DNA of 64,000 nucleotides from Streptomyces sp. NBC_00513 (lineage in GTDB: Bacteria; Actinomycetota; Actinomycetes; Streptomycetales; Streptomycetaceae). The translations under genes were made by a program, and so were the position numbers. The first letter of the stretch is position 1. Each line of letters starts with the position of its first letter. Shown piece by piece: positions 61,637 to 64,000 of this stretch. The stretch spans positions 1,984,001-2,048,000 of the forward strand of contig NZ_CP107845.1 in the NCBI RefSeq assembly GCF_041431415.1. Reading direction: 5' to 3'. Below the pieces are notes generated by a model that saw only the letters and a list, made by a program, of their open reading frames with translations, ran no database searches and was not told the origin of the DNA.

Positions 61637-62455
61637 GTGCCGCGCATGCTCGACGTCAGTGATGAGGTACGTGCCGAGATCGGTGACGAAGAAGCCGACA
61701 GGCTGCTCGTCGGCGACGACGCGCCGGGCAGTTACGACTGCACTTCCTGCCGCACCCCCGGCAACCCCGAGAGCGACCGCACCAGCACCGTGCTGTTCGT
61801 CGGCGAGGAGACCGCCGTCCTCGCCTTCGCCCACGCCACCTGCATCCCCTCCCAGGTGGTCTCCGTACCCGAGGCCCAGCTCCAGGGCGCCGTCGCCAGC
61901 ATCACCGGCGACAGTCCGGCACCCGCCCCCTCCCCGGTCGCCCCCGACGGCGCCCCCCAGTCCGTGCCCGGCGGTCAGGCCGTCCTCGGCATCACCAGCG
62001 GCCTGGTCCTGATCGACAACGAGCTGCACCCCGCGCTGGTCGTCGAGCCCACCGCCCCGATCGCCCGTCCCGGCACCACCGGCCCCGGCGACGACTTCCT
62101 GCCGCTCCTCATCGAGCAGGGCTTCATCCCGGTCACCGACACCAAGCAGCTCCCCTCACCGCTGGCCGGCTGGTCGGTCCTCCTCGCCGCGGGACAGCTG
62201 CACGCCGTCCTCCAGCCCGGTCCGGCCGGCGGCAGCCCGATCCACTGGTGGCAGGCGCACCAGGCGCTGTCCGTGACCGACGGCTGGCGAGCCGCCGTCA
62301 ACAAGACCCAGCGCGTGCTCATCTACGCGGCTCCGGTCGGTTCCATCGGCCAGCAGCCCCGCGAGGACCTGCTCCGCGACGCCCTCGACAAGGCCGCCGC
62401 CAACGGGCAGCTGGTCGCCGCCTCGATGCCCCTGGCCGGTACCCCGGGCGCCTGA
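61637..62455 (+). CDS. Conserved hypothetical protein near der
   Basis: GTG 61637, preceded by CGAGGAG, gives 272 residues. There is no signal peptide or membrane helix. A pair of cysteines in YDCTSCRTPG suggests a metal site or zinc knuckle-like turn. Later segments, LVLIDNELHPALVVEPTAPI and GWSVLLAAGQLHAVLQPG, resemble strands of a mixed alpha/beta fold repeated twice. I do not recognise the family. A strong hairpin follows the gene. Confidence 0.75.
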   Translation: MPRMLDVSDEVRAEIGDEEADRLLVGDDAPGSYDCTSCRTPGNPESDRTSTVLFVGEETAVLAFAHATCIPSQVVSVPEAQLQGAVASITGDSPAPAPSPVAPDGAPQSVPGGQAVLGITSGLVLIDNELHPALVVEPTAPIARPGTTGPGDDFLPLLIEQGFIPVTDTKQLPSPLAGWSVLLAAGQLHAVLQPGPAGGSPIHWWQAHQALSVTDGWRAAVNKTQRVLIYAAPVGSIGQQPREDLLRDALDKAAANGQLVAASMPLAGTPGA

Positions 62456-62533
62456 TCCCCTCGCCCTTCCCGCTCGTCCCTCACACCCCGCCGAAACGGT
62501 CGCCCGCCCCCGCCGAAGGGGCCGGACCGCATG

Positions 62534-62571
62534 CGCCGGGGGTGCGCGGTCCGTCCCGCGCACCCCCGGCG
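62534..62571 (+). terminator. Perfect 16-bp hairpin terminator
   Basis: CGCCGGGGGTGCGCGG pairs exactly with its complement around a TCCGTC loop; GCGTTTTC follows after five bases. It lies 80 nt after the hypothetical gene. Confidence 0.8.
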
Positions 62572-62685
62572 ATCTGCGTTTTCTCCCCGTTCACCCCGCA
62601 TCCGCAGGGCCCCGGGTTCGTTGGCTGATACGTGCATTCACACGACGTCTCCCGCGCCCCGTCCCATCCGAGCACCGTCCCCCCG

Positions 62686-63081
62686 ATGCGCCCGTCCCGG
62701 GATCGGGACATCGCCCCGGTCGCCTCGCACACCCCGATCTACGACACGTTGTACTCGGAGTACCTGCGCGCCTTCCGGACCCTGCCGGGTGACCGTACGG
62801 GCGAGGAGGACCTCGGTTTCACGGCCTTCTCCTACGGGGGCGGCCACGGCGGGGCCGGGGCGGGGGGCGGTTCGTACGCGGCGGCCTGGAGCACGCCCTC
62901 CTGGCAGCCGGTGGAGGCCTGGCAACCCGCCCCTTACGTCCCGGCCCCGCTGCCCTCGTACGCCCACTCCGCCGGCTCCGGTCAGGGACAGGGACAGGGA
63001 TACGCCAACGGGCGACAGCACCAGACCGGGATGCAACACGTCCCGGCGGCCCTGCCGCCCGCTCCGCGCCGGGGCTACTGA
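62686..63081 (+). CDS. Small Gly/Tyr/Pro-rich hypothetical protein
   Basis: From ATG 62686 it has 131 residues (a GTG at 62632 would add 18). The N-terminal 50 residues are the ordered-looking part (SHTPIYDTLYSEYLRAFRTLPGDRTGEEDLGFTAF). The remainder is low complexity, with Gly-, Ser/Ala- and Pro/Tyr-rich stretches and a GQGQGQG run. No known domain. It converges with der 27 nt apart. Confidence 0.6.
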   Translation: MRPSRDRDIAPVASHTPIYDTLYSEYLRAFRTLPGDRTGEEDLGFTAFSYGGGHGGAGAGGGSYAAAWSTPSWQPVEAWQPAPYVPAPLPSYAHSAGSGQGQGQGYANGRQHQTGMQHVPAALPPAPRRGY

Positions 63082-63108
63082 CCCCGGCGGCACGTCGGCG
63101 CGTACGCC

Positions 63109-64000
63109 TTACTTCTTCTTCTTGTACTGCGCGCCGCGCTTCTCGCGCACCCGCACCGAAAGGTGGATCGGGGTGCCCTCGAAACCGAACTCCTCGCGCA
63201 ACCGGCGCTCGATGAAACGGCGGTAGCCGTGCTCCAGGAAGCCGGAGGCGAAGAGGACGAAGCGCGGCGGCTTGCTTCCCGCCTGGGTCCCGAACAGGAT
63301 GCGGGGCTGCTTGCCGCCGCGGATCGGGTGCGGGTGGGCGGCGACGACCTCGCCGAGGAACGCGTTCAGCCGACCGGTGGGGACGCGCGTCTCCCAGCCC
63401 GCCAGCGCGGTCTCGATCGCCGGGACCAGCTTCTCCATGTGGCGGCCGGTGAGCGCCGAGACGTTGACGCGGGGCGCCCAGGCGACCTGCTGCATCTCGG
63501 TCTCGATCTCGCGCTCGAGGTAGTAGCGGCGCTCCTCGTCGAGCTCGTCCCACTTGTTGTACGCGATCACGACCGCGCGGCCCGCCTCGACGGCCATGGT
63601 GATGATGCGCTGGTCCTGGACGCTGATGGTCTCGGTCGAGTCGATCAGGATGACCGCGACCTCCGCCTTCTCCACGGCGGCGGCCGTGCGCAGCGAGGCG
63701 TAGTAGTCGGCGCCCTGCTGGAGGTGGACCTTCTTGCGGATGCCCGCGGTGTCCACGAACTTCCAGGTGACCCCGCCGAGTTGGATCAGCTCGTCGACCG
63801 GGTCGCGGGTGGTGCCGGCCAGTTCGTTGACGACGACGCGGTCCTCCTTCGCGACCTTGTTCAGGAGCGAGGACTTGCCGACGTTGGGGCGGCCGATCAG
63901 CGCGATGCGGCGGGGGCCGCCGATGGGGGTGCCGAAGGTCTGCGCGGGGGCCTCGGGGAGGGCCTCCAGTACCGCGTCGAGCATGTCGCCCGTGCCGCGG
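63109..64000 (-). CDS. der: Ribosome-assembly GTPase Der (EngA), 5' part outside the window
   Basis: The frame is open to the window edge, so only the second G domain and KH-like domain (about 297 residues) are present. G1 is [10 protein letters not shown]2 includes [10 protein letters not shown]3 is DTAGIRKK, G4 is NKWDELD and G5 is SALTGRHM. The C-terminal KH-like domain ends with a Lys-rich tail (YKKKK). Der is essential for 50S subunit maturation. The first G domain should lie just beyond 64000. Confidence 0.97.
   Translation of the reverse strand, partial: RGTGDMLDAVLEALPEAPAQTFGTPIGGPRRIALIGRPNVGKSSLLNKVAKEDRVVVNELAGTTRDPVDELIQLGGVTWKFVDTAGIRKKVHLQQGADYYASLRTAAAVEKAEVAVILIDSTETISVQDQRIITMAVEAGRAVVIAYNKWDELDEERRYYLEREIETEMQQVAWAPRVNVSALTGRHMEKLVPAIETALAGWETRVPTGRLNAFLGEVVAAHPHPIRGGKQPRILFGTQAGSKPPRFVLFASGFLEHGYRRFIERRLREEFGFEGTPIHLSVRVREKRGAQYKKKK

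Overview
The window is high-GC actinobacterial DNA, almost certainly Streptomyces. GTG starts are common, genes are closely packed, TTA codons are rare, and the gene set is typical of the genus: a streptogrisin-type protease, an LAETG-anchored LPMO, an Rpf/LysM hydrolase, a Ser/Thr kinase, a SepF paralogue and Der. From memory the order hmgA ... GDSL esterase ... dnaE2 ... sepF ... der resembles one arm of the S. coelicolor core chromosome; no comparison was run. I see no insertion sequence, prophage, tRNA, rRNA or CRISPR array.

Layout. 1-6.5 kb: a leftward series made of a secreted beta-helix/membrane protein, a cupredoxin-like protein and a polytopic membrane protein joined by 4-nt overlaps, then a TetR regulator and a truncated molybdopterin oxidoreductase. 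6.8-9.0 kb: homogentisate dioxygenase with a GntR regulator. 9.0-15 kb: a solitary DNA-recognition domain of a type ISP restriction enzyme, a TetR-controlled DrrAB-type ABC exporter with two clear operators, and a CoA-transferase. 15-25.4 kb: a Ser/Thr kinase, two secreted lipases/esterases, a DUF5925 AAA ATPase, a nitrobindin, GNAT and DUF402 proteins, an LPMO and an acyl-CoA dehydrogenase homologue. 25.4-30.1 kb: a translesion mutasome operon (dnaE2 and an imuB-like gene) behind a putative LexA box. 30.2-38.4 kb: membrane proteins, an amidohydrolase and NCS1 transporter divergent from a TetR gene with a two-site operator, a hydrolase and a lipoprotein with an internal duplication.

38.6-48.9 kb is the most unusual block. 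It is an FxSxx-COOH type RiPP locus: a 54-residue precursor ending F-N-S-A-L, a radical SAM/SPASM enzyme fused to a C-terminal domain in which an expected HExxH motif reads TGRRR, an AAC(3)-like acetyltransferase, a TIR-like protein (FxsC), and a 1327-residue ParA/MinD-TIR-NTPase-TPR protein (FxsT) containing a TTA codon. A SLATT-type membrane protein and a convergent SLOG-like Rossmann protein follow directly. The combination of a peptide maturase with TIR, STAND-like NTPase, SLATT and SLOG components, all familiar from bacterial conflict and nucleotide-signalling systems, suggests a peptide-linked signalling or defence module. That functional reading is inference.

49-64 kb returns to core genes: streptogrisin B-type protease, DUF1684, a DUF5685 protein with an extreme Cys-rich tail, SepF paralogue, acyl-CoA dehydrogenase, MFS exporter, GT-C mannosyltransferase-like protein, PAP2 phosphatase, WYL regulator, MTB12-like lipoprotein, Rpf/LysM hydrolase, two conserved hypothetical proteins and the 3' part of der. 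A recurring feature of the whole window is short in-frame tandem repeats (15, 18, 21 nt) at gene ends and 16-36 nt repeats between genes.
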